The notes: generated by a model from the letters alone, not told the origin. A stretch of 64,000 nt of DNA from Larimichthys crocea (GCF_000972845.2 NC_040022.1:2271011-2335010); one strand, 5' to 3'; positions 1-13,980 are shown, counted from the stretch's first letter. Program-made: numbers and translations.

Positions 1-243
1 TTCCTCTCCAAGCTAAGAACGGTAACCCGAGGCGGCTCAGTCGCCTGGTGCTCCGATGAGGACGACCTCGTTGCCATAGTGACGCGAGGTGAGGAGCTGT
101 GGTCGCTGCTGAAGAGCCCCGGTGTGGCTCAGAGCGTCCTGACCCCGCCTCAACATGTCATGACACCCCAGTGGCACAGAGACACCAACGTGGCCACGCC
201 GCTTCGACTGCGAGCCCTCACCAACCTCACACAATCACAGTGA
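1..243 (+). CDS. Last coding exon of an unidentified gene (partial)
   Basis: An open frame starts at the window edge in frame 1 and ends at TGA 241-243, followed by a poly(A) signal at 312-317. The 80 visible residues include the segments ELWSLLKSPGVAQSVLTPP and HRDTNVATPLRLRALTNL, which look like the helical C-terminus of a larger soluble protein. The bases 1-12 resemble a pyrimidine-rich 3' splice site ending in AAG, so the true exon may begin near base 13. The gene is convergent with mmd2. From human gene order, where AP5Z1 and RADIL lie near MMD2, the AP-5 zeta subunit is a candidate, but I could not confirm this from the residues and leave the symbol blank. Confidence 0.6.
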   Translation, partial: FLSKLRTVTRGGSVAWCSDEDDLVAIVTRGEELWSLLKSPGVAQSVLTPPQHVMTPQWHRDTNVATPLRLRALTNLTQSQ

Positions 244-311
244 CGCACGAAGCATCAGCATGAAGAAAAACAAATGATGATGAATGATGATTTTTGCACA
301 TTATTTTTGTA

Positions 312-317
312 AATAAA
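312..317 (+). terminator. Poly(A) signal of the left-edge gene
   Basis: AATAAA lies 69 bases after the TGA stop at 241-243, a normal distance for a short 3' UTR. Cleavage would be expected near 330-340. Confidence 0.6.
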
Positions 318-641
318 CGACTTTCTATGATCGAAGCTTGACGTAATGAAGCACAAAACACACGGTGTAATATAGTGTCTGTCTTTAATACAGTGAAAAT
401 AAAAATTTTGTACAAAATAGATCATCTGATTTTTAAAAAACACTTCCTGAGTAACAGAAACAGTTAAACTACTGAAGAAAACCTGCAGGTGTGATCTACA
501 CAGTGTTCAAAGAAGTATAAAAATCTGCACATATATATATAATTTACATGTATAACATGCCCGTGTGTTAATTCTGCCATATTCAGACGATTTTAGGAAA
601 TTCATTCAACACTGCTGCTGATGGAAAAGTGCTCGGGGATT

Positions 642-1163
642 AAGGTGCATTCAGACTGGATCGGACGCCGCAGAGATTATCTGACACTGTGTCTGTTTGT
701 GCTGAACGTAACCGCTGTGAAACGATCAGGAAATAACTTTTTATTTTGCTGATTAACCGTCTTTATCGATGTTTGTGCTCGCTCACTCTCATTCACTGTC
801 TACGTCGCTCAACCACTCGCTCTCACAAACCAAATTAAACTTGTGTCGCTATTTTGCAGCATAAATTGAGAGTCAGACTCAGATTTAGAAGCTGGGTACA
901 TGAGATAAACAAAGCCAGAGCACAACAGGTAGACTATCAGAGTTTAGTCCATGAATCCAGCTGGATAGTCCAAGTTTCAGAGACATTTCTGTGGAGGTTT
1001 GACTGATCTGAGCGTCTGATCGGTGTCCGCAGTATGACGTTGGGCTGCGTTTATTTCAAAAGTTGGATCCGGCTCAGTTTTCCGCTGTGTTTACTGCAGT
1101 TGATCCCACTCAAATGATTTGGAAAAACCTGCATTTACGCCGCAGCGCCCGTCTGAATGTACC
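642..1163. mobile_element. Nonautonomous inverted-repeat DNA element, family A copy 1
   Basis: The left end reads GGTGCATTCAGAC (near 643) and the right end GTCTGAATGTACCC (near 1148), so the ends are inverted copies of each other and the similarity continues inward for about 10 more bases. The interior contains GAGATAAACAAAGCCAGA and AGTCCATGAATCCA, which recur in the copy at 41546-42108. There is no open frame, so it is nonautonomous. Target-site duplications are not clear and the superfamily is undetermined. Confidence 0.7.
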
Positions 1164-1793
1164 CTGAGAGTGCATCACTTAAACAAAACATAACTGGCAA
1201 TCATCGTCCTCTAAAACAAGATAATCAAATAGCCTTGACATTCTTTGTGAATTTAACATTTGACGCAGAGAATAGAGTTAGTGATACATTAGCTCTATGA
1301 TCAGACTTTTTAACTTTGTAAATCACATGGCGAATATAAATCATCTTGACAAAAAGAGGGTCAACTTCCCGTCGGTCCTCTGAGTGACTGTATCATTGTG
1401 TCACCAGTGGCTGAGAAGATGTTTTTTTTTAGCTCAAATACTCTCAGGAGAAAATACAATAACATGAAGTTTCTTTCAGTGAAATGTTTGTCTGTTGTAG
1501 TGCCAACTCTACTCTGTATTTTCATGTTTTGCCGCTGTGCAAAAATGGACAAAACTTGAATAAAATGACAAAACTGTGATACACAGGTTAGAGGAGGGAG
1601 GGTTAGCACCGATGTAAAGGAATGCCTGTGTGGTAAAGTTTGGCACGTATGGAGAGGGTGGAGTTACATCACAGTCTCAGATCTGTCAGAGGGAGATCAG
1701 ATGAAGAAAATGACACGTCATCATCAGCATCATCTCCCCTCATAGTCAGTCATGTGACGTGGAAAACACATGATCTCAGGTGGGAGCGGTTAG

Positions 1794-4700
1794 TCACCTG
1801 GACGTGTGCAGCAGCGGCCCGGGTAAGTACAGGTACCTCCAGATGGCGTAATAATGAACAGACGCTCCTGCTGCCACGAAAAGATGCCAGATGGCGTGAG
1901 CGAAAGGGACAAGGCCGTCGCTTTTGAAGAAGACTACGCCCACCACGTAGAAGACACCGCCCACTGCCAGCTCACACACACCTGCACGCTCCACCTGGAA
2001 CGAGAAAACAAGAGTTTGAAGAGAGAAGATTAAAGAGCTCAAAGAAAGCATGTACATTTTGTCGACAGAGCATAATAGAGTCAAGAGTAAGAGTCGTTCC
2101 AGACATCCCTTTCCCCAGCAACACATTCCAGCTCCTCTTGGGGGATCCTGAGGCGTTCCCAGGCTAGATGGGCTATGTAGTTCCTCCAGCAAGATCAGGA
2201 GATATCCTAATCAGATGTTGGCTGAGCTCCTCACCCTATCTCTAAGGCTGAGGGATGAAACATAGATGGACTGGAAAATCTAGAGTTTTGCCAACAACGG
2301 TTCATCTCCCCCTCTTGGGGCAGCAACTCGCTCCCAACCCAGGGGGAGCATTCCAACATTATCTGGCAGAGAACCATGGTCTCCATGGCCACCATCTCCA
2401 CCTTGGTTGCACCCCCGTACACGAATATCACAAACAGAATGGGAGACAAGCGGCAACGTCAACAAAGTCCAGCACCCACTGAGAATACGGACACAACTCT
2501 CACTTATTTACTCAGTAATGCGTCATGTATTTTATGTTTCGTATGGATTCCTGGAAGATTAGATGATTGCTACGGCACCAGCTAGTGGAAATCCAAAACA
2601 AATAAACTATATATGAAAAGGTTTTGTGTGTTTTTAAGTTGCACATGGAGTTCATATTTCAAGAAACTAATGATCTTGCATATATCCTGAGAGGTATCAG
2701 TGTGTGGTGTCAGGAAAGGAGAAGCGAGAGGGATCTAAAAATATTCTTTCAGTTATTATGTTTTGCAGGTAATGGGCTCAAATAAACAAAAGCACCGGTG
2801 TGGCTCCGTAAATACTGACAGTGTCTGATCCCGATACAATAGCAGGAAGCCTTTCACAACAGGAAGACGGTCTTACCATAGACAGGATGACCAAAGCAGG
2901 AACAACCCCCATGGCTACGTATCCCAGCAGCTCCAGCAGCTTGTACCTGCAGGACAAAAACTGGGACATGAGAAGATAATAACCTCCAATTTTCTGTCTA
3001 AGTGTTTCTGCTTCAAACAGCAGCGCCGTGTTTGCTGTAAACACTCAGGAGGACGGGAGTTTGGTTTCAGGTTAATTGTGTAAAACCAGGACACGGAGAC
3101 ACAAAGAGAGACTGTGTTACCTCTCATGGAAAAAGAAGACATACATGGATCCTACACAGGCCATGACCCATATCAGCCAGCGCATGTGGCACGACCAGGG
3201 CCCGAGTTCTCTCAGCATCAACCTGAGGAAACACATCAGTATGTTCACTGTTACGTCAGCTTTATTATCCACTGAACTGCATGTCATGCGTTCACCGTGA
3301 CCCACCAGGGAGAGTACGAGGCAGCGATGAAGAAGTAGATGGCTATTCTGTCACACATGTGGAAACGCTGCTCCACCTTCCTGCACGACAACAAGAGAAG
3401 GAGAGATCAGAGCTCATTTCTAAATCATGACTACTAAAAAGAGCTTTAGTTCAGGAGTCCTGAGGTTTGTCTCACAGTTTTACCTCCCCTGACTCGTCCT
3501 TCAAAATATAAAACAATGTTTGTTGTCTCTTTTTGGACTGTGAAAGGTCAGCAGAGTCGGAGTTTTAGAATTATTCACCATATTCTTAGTAAAATATGTT
3601 AATAAAATCATAATCATTTGTGTTGTTAAAGAGAATTCAAAATAAAAGGTCAATTAAAACTAAATAATCACACAAACTCTTGAGGTTTTCTAATATAAGA
3701 ATACAAGAAACTGAACTAATTTTTTATTCTTCAATAATTTCTTAATTCTGGTTTTAAATAATCAATACAAGAAAAAATATGTGTGTGTTTTTATTTTCCA
3801 CTGTGTGTTTTTGTGGCTTTTTTGTTTTTGATGAACCTGCTCGATACATATCTAAGTGAAAAGTTTGGAGCCGTTTTGGTGCTATTCAAAAACTAATAAG
3901 AGGATCTTAAAATCAATTCTTTAAAAAAACTAAAAGATAACCAGATATTTTTTTAAGAAGACCAGACAATAGTTGAGCCTCGATTCATTTTTCTGTCAGC
4001 CTTAGCGACGTTTCTAAGATGATAAAATTATGTTTCTCGTGTGAGCCTCACCTAAGGTCAGAATCCAGAGTACCTCTGAGGTTTTTGATCTTAATATCTA
4101 AATTTATTGTAGTACATAAGGTAAAATAGGCTTAAACTCAATCAACTAATTAAAAATAAGACTTATATATCTCAGGTTATAGTGAACAAATGATCTCAAC
4201 TTAAACTTTAAACCGATAAGCTCATGTTAGTCTGGATGAGTTGAGACACTTTTGAACAACATCTGAGATTTTCATGATGTGTTTACTGTTGGACATGACA
4301 GGAAGGTGGGCAAAACAGAAAGAGGAAATGCCCTGAAGGTGTTTAATATGTGAATGTGTGAAGTTGAAGATACCATTTCATCACCACGGCCACATCTGTT
4401 GTTTGGCTTTTACGGGCATCTGGCTGTGTCATAATTAACAAAGTGTACGTCTGAGTGTGTGTGATGTTAACGTCCACCAGAGCGGCACATAAACACACAC
4501 ACACATCTGCCAAATCCCTACCAGCGTTTTTCTGCTACACGCACACACACACACACGCACCGGAGGTGGCTGATTTTCCAGGCAACTGTGTGGAAGAGTG
4601 TCGAGGTGACGAACAAGCCGGTGAGACCACCCCCATAGAGCCAGGCGGCCATGCGATGCCATTGGTCCACAGACTGGAAGTAGAGCACAGACCCGCCCAG

Positions 4701-6381
4701 CAGACTGGGAAGGATCCACAACTGGAAAGAATTTAAAAAAGAAAAATAGTTTCACATCATTTTCATCCTCAAAAACCAGACACATATTTTATTTTCCAGC
4801 CTCTTGGGGGAAAAATTAGACAGCCAAACTGTTTCCTGACATTGTTAACATTCCTCTCTGAATCATGTCGATGCTACACGGACTTGTAATCAGGTGAACG
4901 GCGTCTCTGTCATTCGTACGGTCGTTCTCACACTATAAACACTGGAAACCTCTGCCAAGTGTAGCGGCTGTTAGCTCAGTTTGTTAGCCGAGCTGCCCGG
5001 AGTGTGAGCTCAGAGCACCGGGGGAGTGTGACGGGGAGTAAAGCCAGTGTCGTGCCAGAACAGGAGCTGGGCAATGTATGCAGTATATAAGATAGATAAG
5101 AAGAAGAACTAAAACCACTTACGCTGTAAAGACTGGAAACAGCTTCCAACAGAAGCAGAAAGCCGCTTTACAGTCATTGTTATTGTTTCATCTCTGTTTT
5201 GTCTTTCATCTTTCACTCTCTGATTCATTCCTGCTCTTTTGGAGGCAGAAGCACACAGGGATTACAGCAGATTACAGAAAGCCACAGGATAAATCACAGA
5301 TTATATCCCACTGCCTCCATGGCGAGTCTAAAAATCCTCCCCATCATTCTTCTTCTCTTTTCCAACAGACTCACTTAAACACAGAAAGCACGAGGACAGT
5401 CTGACAGCTTTTAATCTTGAGTGTGTGTGTGTGTGTTCGTGTTCGTTTGGACTCACCCCATGTGTGGCACAGTTTGCAGCATGTTCATATTCAGTGGGCT
5501 GGTATCTCTTACTGGCCGGCACCCTGCAGTTCATGAACCTGAGAGAGAGGTGAGGTGAGGTGATGAGAAGGTGAGGAGGGGGAGACAAAAGAGTGATGAC
5601 TGTAGATCTGCAGGCAAAACAAGGTTCTGCTGTGTTTGTGAAGAAGTTACTGTAAGATACAGTAACCAAGCTCACAGCAATTTACAGTAACATCGCAGCA
5701 ATGTACTGTGTTTTTACAGTAACCCAAACACAACATTACTGTGAAACGTCCTTATTTTGCTGCTGCCTAATCACATCAAATCATTTTTACTGTATTATTA
5801 CTGCAACTCAGTAGCCAGTAAATTCCTGTAAATTTACAGGACGTGTACTACATTAAAATACTTTCCACATTCCATATAGTAAATTCGCAGTAATTCATAG
5901 TAATTGTTTTACAGTGAAATAAATGAAAATAACAGTATGTGTATTGTGTTTCTGCAGTAACCAGATGCTATAAAAAATACAGTATTTTAATGTAAAATTA
6001 TAATAACCCAACCACAATATTATTGTAAAACTACATTATTTTTGCTGCTAAACTACAGGATGTGTTCTACATTAAAATACTGTAATTTTGTATTTTTACA
6101 GTAGTGATTATTAACAGTGCAGGTGTGTGTGTGTGTGAGAGAGTGTGTGTGTGTGTGATGGTCATTCTTGGAGGATTTACAGATCTCTAATCCACATCAC
6201 GTTGTCTGAATTTTTAGTGCGCCTCATCGTTACTGGGGCAACTGTCTGCTACTGTTGCTATGACCACCGGTGATGTCACTGTCTGTACTACAACAACATT
6301 TTACACCGCTGACCGCTAATCATTAACTACATTTGCATTTTTCCTTGTAATGTTGCCATATAGTACGGAGAAAGTTACTGT

Positions 6382-6442
<61 letters not shown>

Positions 6443-6720
6443 GTGTAGGCTATTTAATCAGCAGTAAATCTCTCAATCCCAGCTTACAGGGGAAAAACAC
6501 ATCTGGACATGTTACGAAACCACATTTTATACGTCAAGATGCACACACACACACATCACACACAACACACGAACACACACACAAACAAACACACACACAC
6601 ATTCAAATGTAGCTTCTCGTGTAGGGGCCACAGGTGTGTCAGTGTCGGTCAGCTGTGTTATTTGATTGCACATTTAGGCCGACGGCTCTGCATCACACGC
6701 CAGCATCACGCCTCATTCCC

Positions 6721-6781
<61 letters not shown>

Positions 6782-9211
6782 ATGCCATAGCTGTTTGTTG
6801 TAACAGTCTATTAATTCTGTAGAGCGTTCAGGAGAATCAGAAGTAGAAAACAAAGGGATGTACGACTGTCACACACCTGACCTAAAAGTCTAGAAAACAG
6901 GGGATTACCAAAACACTAACACGATAATGTAACAGGAAAAGTCTTGCATAACACACTGACCTGACAACTGGCAAAAAAAAAGTAAGTTTCAGAGTCCAAA
7001 CATTTCAAGCTGCACAAATTTTAGCATCAGAAACGTTCTAATCTTTAACTGCGGTCAGAATTATCTTGCGAGAGGAAGACGTCAACATGTGATCCTGCGC
7101 TGCATGTCTGATTTCCTCTCTTGATCCTTGACTTTGGAACAGCTGTAATGTGTAACTGCTTCGCTGGACAGAAGGAGAATAACATTCGTGGGCTGTCTTG
7201 TTTAAACTTTCAGCTCGAGGTGTGTGTATGTGTGCGTGTGTGTTTATGCACTCACCACCAAAACCCTCATAACAAGAATGTCGGTGTGTTTTCCTGTTGT
7301 AGGTCTGGTTGGCGGTACAAGACATCAGGGCTCTTTTACTGCTCAAAACACACATCTGTCTTTCCTCCAAACTCACTCTCCTGCTTTTAATGCACGTCCT
7401 ATCAGTGCATTATCATAATACAGACTCGTATTATGCAAAATCTAGTAAATAAAGTCACCGTCAGGCTTGTGTTACATGCTCTATCTCTCTCAAGGTGTTA
7501 TCCAAAGAAAGATCAACGATATCTGCCATTCCTTTGGTATTTCCCTGCAGGCTGTGCCAATTGCACAACAAGTATTTTTTTTTCTGAGCACTGCTGTGGT
7601 ATTGTGGTGCTGTCAATGAACCTGAATGTAACAGTCTGATGTCCGCTAATGGGTTATGACAGAGTCTCTGTGTAATGAACTGAAAGGAAGGGACAGAGAT
7701 TCACAGGCTCTGATCAGAGGGAGCATTGTTGTCCCGATCCTCATTCTTCTTCCACACACACTTCTTTCTCCTTTTCTTCACGTGTGTCAAACGTGTGTTT
7801 GGTCGTAAAAGCTCATTACAGCACATTCCACACATTAATAGGATCGGTTGCATCTAAGAGGATCAGAACCTTTGGATCATCGGATAGTGTACGTTATAGG
7901 AATGTGTGTGTGTGTTTGTATACGCTCTCTGTAACTCCAGGGCTATTCCTTTTACGGCAAAGATCAAGTTCATCTCCTCTGGGACTCCAACTCTGGTTCT
8001 CACGATTATCGCCATCTCACGTTTAACTACACACACACACACACAAACATGCACAAACTGACTGATGAATGCACCCAAGCAGAATTCAACGTGATATACT
8101 GAGAGTGTGTGTGATGTCCAGTGAAACAGAGCAGCACATGATACAAAAAAACTGAAGTGCAGCCAACAAGGAGCCTGGAGAAGATTTAAAAAGACGATTC
8201 AGATAGTAAAACTTCTGTAAACGGTTTGGTAATGACAGTAACATTACAGAAATGTGCTGTATTTTTAACCCAACCACAACATTACTGTAAAACGACAGTA
8301 TTTTGCTGCTAAATTACAGTGTAGTTGTAATGTAGCTGTATCATAATCACAGTATTTATTTGTAATTTGCCGTTTTTACTGAATTAATGGTGTACTTCCA
8401 CTCAGTACCCAGTAGATTTGTGTAAATTTACAGGTTGTGTACTACGTTAAAATACTGTATTTTCACATATAATGGTGGAGAAGCTCAGCTGCACCTAATA
8501 AGTTTAAAATTTCAAGTTTATTTGTCATATGTACATTGTAAAATATATATAAATATTATTGTACTTTTACCGTAAAAAATTGCAGTAAATTATTTTATTT
8601 TAATGATTTAATATATAGAAATTATTTTACAGCAGTATAGATGAACCCCTCAGTATTGTAATGCGTTTGTACAGTAACAATAATATACGATATCACTGAA
8701 AGAAATACAGTATTTCAGTGTAAAATTACAAAATGATATTTAATAATCTGTAATGTTACTGTAATCACAACTTACAGTAACATTAAAGCAATGTACTGTT
8801 TTTACATTGACCAAACCACATCAGTATTGTAAAACTACAACAATCTGCTGCTGCCTAATCACAGTAATTACCTGTAATTGAACTTTTTTCTTTACTGAAG
8901 CTCAGCAGCCAGTAAATTCCTGTAAATTTACAGGAAGCGTACTTTAAAAAGTCTATATGGGTACTTGGATACAAAAGTAATGGTCTTCTACCTCGTTACA
9001 TCTGGCTCTGTCCCTCGCTTTATCTCTAACAGACACAAACTAATCTATAACATCCCTCTGGTGCTCTGGTTGTCCCGGTGCCAGCGCGTCATTACGCATG
9101 AACGCACAGGATCTGTGACACATGACAAAAACACAGTGCCTGAAATCAGCATGAGTCAAAACTTGTGGGAAAATAAAATTACCTTCCAAACTTCGTCTTC
9201 TTAAAGTCCAT
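1794..9211 (-). CDS. mmd2: Monocyte to macrophage differentiation factor 2 (PAQR10)
   Basis: The product is a seven-pass PAQR-family membrane protein; MMD/MMD2 proteins are Golgi-associated and linked to Ras signalling in mammals. Coding exons on the minus strand, 5' to 3', are 9211-9183, 5538-5457, 4721-4561, 3380-3306, 3222-3121, 2946-2877 and 1994-1794, giving 239 aa, close to the mammalian length of about 246. All junctions are GT-AG and in phase. Recognisable segments are [13 protein letters not shown] at the start, [61 protein letters not shown] and the PAQR histidine motif [12 protein letters not shown] before [12 protein letters not shown] at the C-terminus. The sequence is nearer MMD2 than MMD, as shown by the [16 protein letters not shown] and [13 protein letters not shown] stretches. 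Intron 1 (3.6 kb) is packed with ACAGTA-rich repeats and CA/TG tracts. Intron 6 holds an antisense-oriented LINE remnant. Confidence 0.93.
2070..2470 (-). mobile_element. LINE 3'-end remnant, copy 1
   Basis: Read on the minus strand, near 2185-2085, the translation gives [16 protein letters not shown] followed by VAGERDVW. This is the conserved C-terminal end of a reverse transcriptase ORF of a common fish non-LTR retrotransposon. Upstream in the element (2230-2400) is a GGGTTGGGAGCGAGTTGCTG stretch from the same ORF, broken by frameshifts and deletions. It lies in mmd2 intron 6. The copy at 49976-50605 belongs to the same family. I do not assign a clade. Confidence 0.75.
4850..5075 (-). mobile_element. 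Family B inverted-repeat element fragment
   Basis: The stretch includes CTTGTAATCAGGTGAACGG, CTCAGTTTGTTAGCC and GTGTCGTGCCAGAACAGG, all found in the reverse sense in the longer copy at 47497-48510. This copy lacks the outer end on one side and lies in mmd2 intron 2. Confidence 0.65.
5628..6110. repeat. ACAGTA-rich palindromic repeat block 1
   Basis: The block is built from TACAGTAAC and TTACTGTAA motifs in both orientations and includes the palindrome CCTGTAAATTTACAGG near 5826. The order GTACTGTxTTTTTACAGTAACCC, then AACATTACTGT, then TTTTGCTGCTG, then AGCCAGTAAATTCCTG matches units at 8226-8470 and 8750-8945 in the same mmd2 intron. Confidence 0.75.
6379..6440. repeat. (TG)n microsatellite, mmd2 intron 1
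   Basis: About 31 TG units interrupted only near the start. A complementary (CA) tract follows at 6722-6779 in the same intron, so the two could pair in the transcript. Confidence 0.95.
6722..6779. repeat. (CA)n microsatellite, mmd2 intron 1
   Basis: About 29 uninterrupted CA units, the partner of the TG tract 280 bases to its left. Confidence 0.95.
8226..8945. repeat. ACAGTA-rich palindromic repeat block 2 (two units)
   Basis: Two degenerate units homologous to 5628-6110: the first at about 8226-8470 and the second at about 8750-8945. The second again ends with CCTGTAAATTTACAGG near 8920. Many TACAGTAA and TTACTGTA elements give the block a high potential for local hairpins. No coding content. 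Confidence 0.75.
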
Positions 9212-9934
9212 CTCGTGCAGGCTCTCACGCGCGCCTTGCGTGCGCTCGAACTCTATTTACCAACAGCGTCGTCCTCCTCCTATGGATGCCCCATTCCGGA
9301 TGTCCCACCACCGTGTCCAAACATAAACACATAAGTCCAACGAGGAGGGGGCAGCGACCTGCAGAGTCAACAACGATACTGCTACTACACAACAACAACA
9401 ACAACAACAACTGGACGACTTTTATGCAAAGACAGCAGCACGAGGCGACGTGCGCCGGGGCAACCCGCACAGAGTTTTTGTTCCAAGCTTCTCTCAGATG
9501 TGTTTGCAGGATGTTCCGCGGGGCTGGGTTTGTGTGTGACCCCTCCTCTCCTCCTCCTCCCCCTTTTTTTCCTCTCTTATCCTGAACACTGCCTGATGAT
9601 AACAAACCAGCAAACATCAACCCCTCCACCCACAACACTGCCTCTTTTTCAAGCTGGCTGCCCTGCTCTGACATTTTATGTTACCGGCAAACAGACACAA
9701 AAGGTGACACTTAACTGACTGAATTATTATTTTTAAAAAAGAAAGTTATTCATGTTGTATTAACTTTAGAAAAAATGACAGAAAAAAGGTGAAAGGTTGG
9801 AAATAAGACATTTGTCAGTGGAGTCCAGCCTCCCTCACACTCACAAAATGTGACAAGACACCAAAAAAAGTTTCTTTCACATCATTTGGATGTTTTTTTT
9901 TAACTGTTGAAAGATATTGGCTGATGGAGAATGG

Positions 9935-10060
9935 AGCCAGTGTCGTGCCAGAACCGGAGCTGAGTAATGTAACTGGGCTCAGCAGCCTCTATGGACATAA
10001 TGACAGAGGAGAAAAGACAAATCTTCTTTGGAGGGGGCCTGACCCTCAGGTTGAGAACCA
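9935..10060 (-). mobile_element. Family B inverted-repeat element fragment
   Basis: It shares GTGTCGTGCCAGAACCGGAG and CTCTATGGACATAATGACAG with the copies at 22390-23036 and, in reverse, 47497-48510. It is an internal piece without the ends. Confidence 0.65.
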
Positions 10061-10371
10061 CTCGACTAAGTGTGAATAAAGTAACAACTTGCAACAACAC
10101 CAGAATTTTGCTTAAACAATAATCTGTATCAGTCCCAGGGTCTATTACTGTGATACTGTAATGAAGTACATTAATATATTGATCATACTTTAGTAGTAAA
10201 GTAAACTGAACTTGAACTTGAAATGTATAATATTTTATATTAATTAAATTATAATTCTTTAAATGGGAGTCTAAATACTGCCTGACTGTAAAACTATTTA
10301 TTTATTGGCCTAAAAGTAGTCAGATTAAAATATATTGAGCCTGTAAAATACTCACGTATGTATGTTTTTTC

Positions 10372-10453
10372 TTGTAGAGTTGCTAACAACACTTTATTTT
10401 GAGACAAAATATTTGTAGAGTTGCTAACAACACTTTATTTTGAGACAAAATAT
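10372..10453. repeat. Perfect 41-bp tandem duplication
   Basis: Two identical head-to-tail copies, 10372-10412 and 10413-10453, each beginning TTGTAGAGTTGCTAACAACA. Zero mismatches suggests a recent event. Confidence 0.97.
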
Positions 10454-12747
10454 AGAGGAATGGTCTGTCAATCTGTATTTACTTTAAAATGATACAGTAT
10501 ACATGTGCTGTTTGATATGTTCAGCTTAAAAGAAGACATGATTATAATTTACAGCCAGCTCTGCAGCACATTTACCTCCTCATATTAAATAAAGGGAAGT
10601 GTATCATTCCCTTTGCAGATCCATTCATGCTTCTGTTCAAACAACACACACACACACACTCAGACTGAATGGAAAATTAAATATTATCCAACAACAACAA
10701 CAGTGGGCAGCAGAGGCCCTTTGTGTCACTGTGCAGCAGCTGTGTGAGACAGAACAGACACATTATGCAAACACAGACATTCAAACAAGTTTCCACGCTT
10801 CAAACTAAAAAAAAGTGTTACACTCATGACTGTGTTTGGAGATATGACTCAAAATATCAGTGACAGTGGGCAGGCAGGCATATTTGCACAGGTAAATAAC
10901 AGATTGGCTGTTCACAGCACACTGTAGGTACAACACTATCTAACTCAGAGCTTGTAGAGGCTTTTTTTTTTTGCATATTTTAACACCATATTTTTTGCAT
11001 GTTGTCATTCAAGAAGTTAAACATCAAAAGGATCAGAAGAAACTTTTTTTTTTTTTTTTTACCAGGGCATGCAGCTCTGCTCTCTCTTTGACAAACCCCA
11101 CCTCTGTCTCTCTCTGTCTATTATGTTTATTTGGAAGCTGTGGGTTATGTAAACCAAAGGCCGGTACACATTGTGTTGGACCTGTGCCCGTGCTGACAGA
11201 TCCTGAAAACAGTAAACTGGACTAAAGGACACGTCTGACGCAGAATCACAACCATGCAGCAGCAAACAAACAAGATTAACAACGTGATTCCAACATGGAG
11301 CCACTGTGGTGATTTCGGAGATCCCAGATCTGTAATGCTTTTTAATAGAGTCTTGTTGATTACAAATATTTATTAAGTGATAAAAAGATTGGTTTAACTT
11401 CACTGTCATTAAGGACATCCACAACAAACAAACAAATAAAAAAACATATTTTGTGGGGAAATAGCTCTTTTTACAGTATTTTTCTGCTGTTTTGTATTTT
11501 TAATTGTATAAAATTACAGACACTACATGACACTAGTGTTTCTCTTTAACCTAATTTATGAACAAATCCCATTATTACAGTCGTTTCTGTTTTTAAAAGT
11601 GTATACAAAACTCTGTAAAATTACAGAGTAATAATGTCATTCACATTATCTGTAAATTAATAACCAAACATTTATTCTCATGTTTGTACAGTAAAGTTAC
11701 GATCACTATTTCACTATTATAAATCATTTATACAGTATTTTTTTCTGCTTTCTTAAATTGCATACAAATGTATATAAAATAATAATCTGTAATGTTCATG
11801 TTCATACAAACACCTTGTTTTTCTTTATGTGTGATTTTACATTCTAACTTTAAAATAACAGTGTTTCTCTGTAGAACTATTAGTATTGTCACTTTCTTAA
11901 CGGTGTTTGATTGTAATAATGCAGCTGACAGTTATTTCTTTTACAGTATATAGACTAAAAGTTCATCATGGCAAATTATTTCTTTTGTAGTGTGTTGCAT
12001 CTTTGTTGTCTTACTTTCCTTTTTTAAAATTCTCTCTCAGTCGACCATTCACTGTGCTGCTAAGCTTTACTTCGTTATCCAGCAAATATTTTTATATCCA
12101 TTACAATGACACTCAGACGTGCTCAGACATACACCTGAAACCCCAAAGGAAGGTATACGCATAGACAGAAACTGTGACTCACACCACAAATTACAGTCAA
12201 CACATCAAACGGTTAACTGATTCCTCCTCATCCCACGCCTTCAGACATCTCTGCTCCTGCCAACAGAGTCACTGTGGTGCGCTGAGTTAAGTTTTGATGC
12301 TCGTGTGTGGGAAGACGGGCCATTCATAACATAATCACCTTGAAGAACAGTGTTATTTGAATGGATTTATTTACCTTAATTTTGCATCCAAACCAGTTAT
12401 ATGTAACTGACAGATAAAGTGCAATACATGGACATGTATGACTATTTACACATAGGGACAATTCTTTTGATTTATATCTGTTTGTATGTGCTAATATGTG
12501 GCAGAAATATTTGTTTTGTTCAATATATATATATATGATTGTGGCCTTCACTTCACTTTCACTTTGTTATTCAAAATAATTAAACAAAAATTAATTATCT
12601 TATACTAATTATATAATAGCGAGGGGAAATAATCTGTTTGTATGTCATGGTACATCATAAAGTGTAACTGAACATGAGGGAAGAAGCAAAGTTATTAAAT
12701 GTATTATTGGGACATGCAGGAGGGGAGAAAGAGCCCATGCATTATAG

Positions 12748-13980
<1,233 letters not shown>

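Larger units (their letters stand above)
244..1793. other. Convergent intergenic region
   Basis: This is the space between the left-edge gene and the mmd2 stop codon. It holds the 3' UTR of the first gene, presumably the mmd2 3' UTR on the other strand, and an inverted-repeat element at about 642-1163. No further coding exon with splice signals or family similarity was seen. The short open frames here are AT-rich chance frames. Confidence 0.6.

Noticed and set aside
6382..6822. Several frames coding Cys-Val or His-Thr runs
   Set aside because: Translations of TG and CA microsatellites.
9225..9674. 149-codon open frame on the minus strand upstream of mmd2
   Set aside because: It does not continue into the mmd2 start [10 protein letters not shown] in frame and contains a leucine run from an (AAC)n repeat; more likely 5' UTR and promoter.
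10372..10453. Direct repeats considered as a CRISPR-like array
   Set aside because: Only two adjoining copies with no spacers, in a vertebrate genome.
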